Source of the DNA: an uncultured Ruminococcus sp.
GTDB lineage: Bacteria; Bacillota; Clostridia; Oscillospirales; Ruminococcaceae
Direction: 5' to 3'
Assembly (NCBI GenBank): GCA_947177375.1
Contig: CAMWUF010000056.1
Coordinates: 1-6,722 of the forward strand
DNA: 6,722 nucleotides
Below, one piece after another: positions 6,337 through 6,722 of the stretch. The translations under genes were made by a program, and so were the position numbers. The notes under the pieces were generated by a model. It saw only the letters and a program-made list of their open reading frames with translations. It made no database searches and had not been told where the DNA came from. Position 1 is the stretch's first letter. Each line of letters opens with the position of its first letter.

Positions 6337-6722
6337 ATGCAAAAGAAAATGTCAAATGAAGATGGACTTTTGGCACTTATTCTCAGTAGTATGGAAGGTT
6401 ATTCTTATGATAGAATTGCAAGTATTTTTAATTGTTCACCACCTACGGTAAGTAGAGCTATTGGTGATGCAATAAATCAGGTAAAATTTGCAAAGCAAGA
6501 AATAGAAATTAAACAACTTCAGCAAGGTGTAGCAGAAAGAGACCAAATTATAGCTCAACAACAGATTCCTATGTTTTCAAAGAATGCAATACCAGCTAAT
6601 GGTTGTGAGTTTACAGATAATAATGGGTTTGGGTATTCTCAAATGATGAATGATTTTAATAATATGCATCAGCAAAATGTAGTGTCTGCTAATAGTTATG
6701 ATAGTAATATGTATTATAATAG
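6337..6722 (+). CDS. Helix-turn-helix, Asn-rich-tail protein of unknown function (partial)
   Basis: An open frame of 128 codons runs from the ATG at 6337 off the window edge without a stop. AAAAGGTGAT (6323-6332) lies just upstream, with AGGTG ending 6 nt before the ATG, so translation is well supported. Residues 12-45 form a convincing helix-turn-helix, with SYDRIASIFNCSPPTVSRAI at 23-42 (pattern: IA, xFxCS, TVSRAI). Residues 46-76 are rich in Lys, Gln, Glu and Ile, a probable helix or coiled coil. From about residue 83 onward the chain is low in complexity and rich in Asn (11 of 46), with Gln, Met and Tyr, and looks disordered. It is not DnaK or DnaJ and I do not recognise the family. It follows grpE by 29 nt without a terminator, so it should be co-transcribed under HrcA control. 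A DNA-binding regulator or a gene from a mobile element are both possible. Confidence 0.8.
   Translation, partial: MQKKMSNEDGLLALILSSMEGYSYDRIASIFNCSPPTVSRAIGDAINQVKFAKQEIEIKQLQQGVAERDQIIAQQQIPMFSKNAIPANGCEFTDNNGFGYSQMMNDFNNMHQQNVVSANSYDSNMYYN

Overview
The window is low-GC DNA from a Gram-positive Firmicute, most likely an anaerobic Clostridia lineage such as the Ruminococcaceae/Oscillospiraceae. This rests on the AT-rich codon use, near-consensus sigma-A promoters, strong AGGAGG-type ribosome binding sites, a perfect CIRCE operator before hrcA-grpE, and a clostridial-type DUF4830 protein. The lineage is inferred from gene content and style, because no rRNA or other taxonomic marker is present.

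Layout. Positions 1-41 look like the last codons of an upstream gene. Positions 143-943 encode a TIM-barrel sugar-phosphate isomerase/epimerase-like protein with its own promoter. A second promoter drives nrdR (1039-1506), the zinc-ribbon/ATP-cone repressor of ribonucleotide reductase genes, followed 4 nt later by a small DUF4870-like membrane protein (1511-1915). A single minus-strand gene (1908-2336, DUF4830-like, membrane-anchored) converges on it, and the two stop codons share the 8-bp palindrome TTAATTAA. Divergent from that gene is an RsuA-family 16S rRNA pseudouridine synthase (2434-3213). A solitary MsmK/UgpC-type sugar ABC transporter ATPase (3358-4500) follows with its own promoter, and a strong intrinsic terminator closes the unit.

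The right end is the class I heat-shock operon: promoter, CIRCE, hrcA (4715-5767) and grpE (5792-6307). HrcA would bind CIRCE to repress its own operon, and GrpE is the nucleotide exchange factor for DnaK. dnaK is expected next. Instead, 29 nt after grpE, a different reading frame starts at 6337 with a good ribosome binding site and stays open to the window edge. It encodes a helix-turn-helix, then a probable coiled coil and an Asn-rich tail. This gene, lodged in the heat-shock operon, is the most unusual item in the window.

Most of the rest is ordinary housekeeping sequence. Four promoters can be recognised on the plus strand and all four carry an extended -10 (TGn) element. No tRNA, rRNA, CRISPR array, insertion sequence or attachment site was seen.
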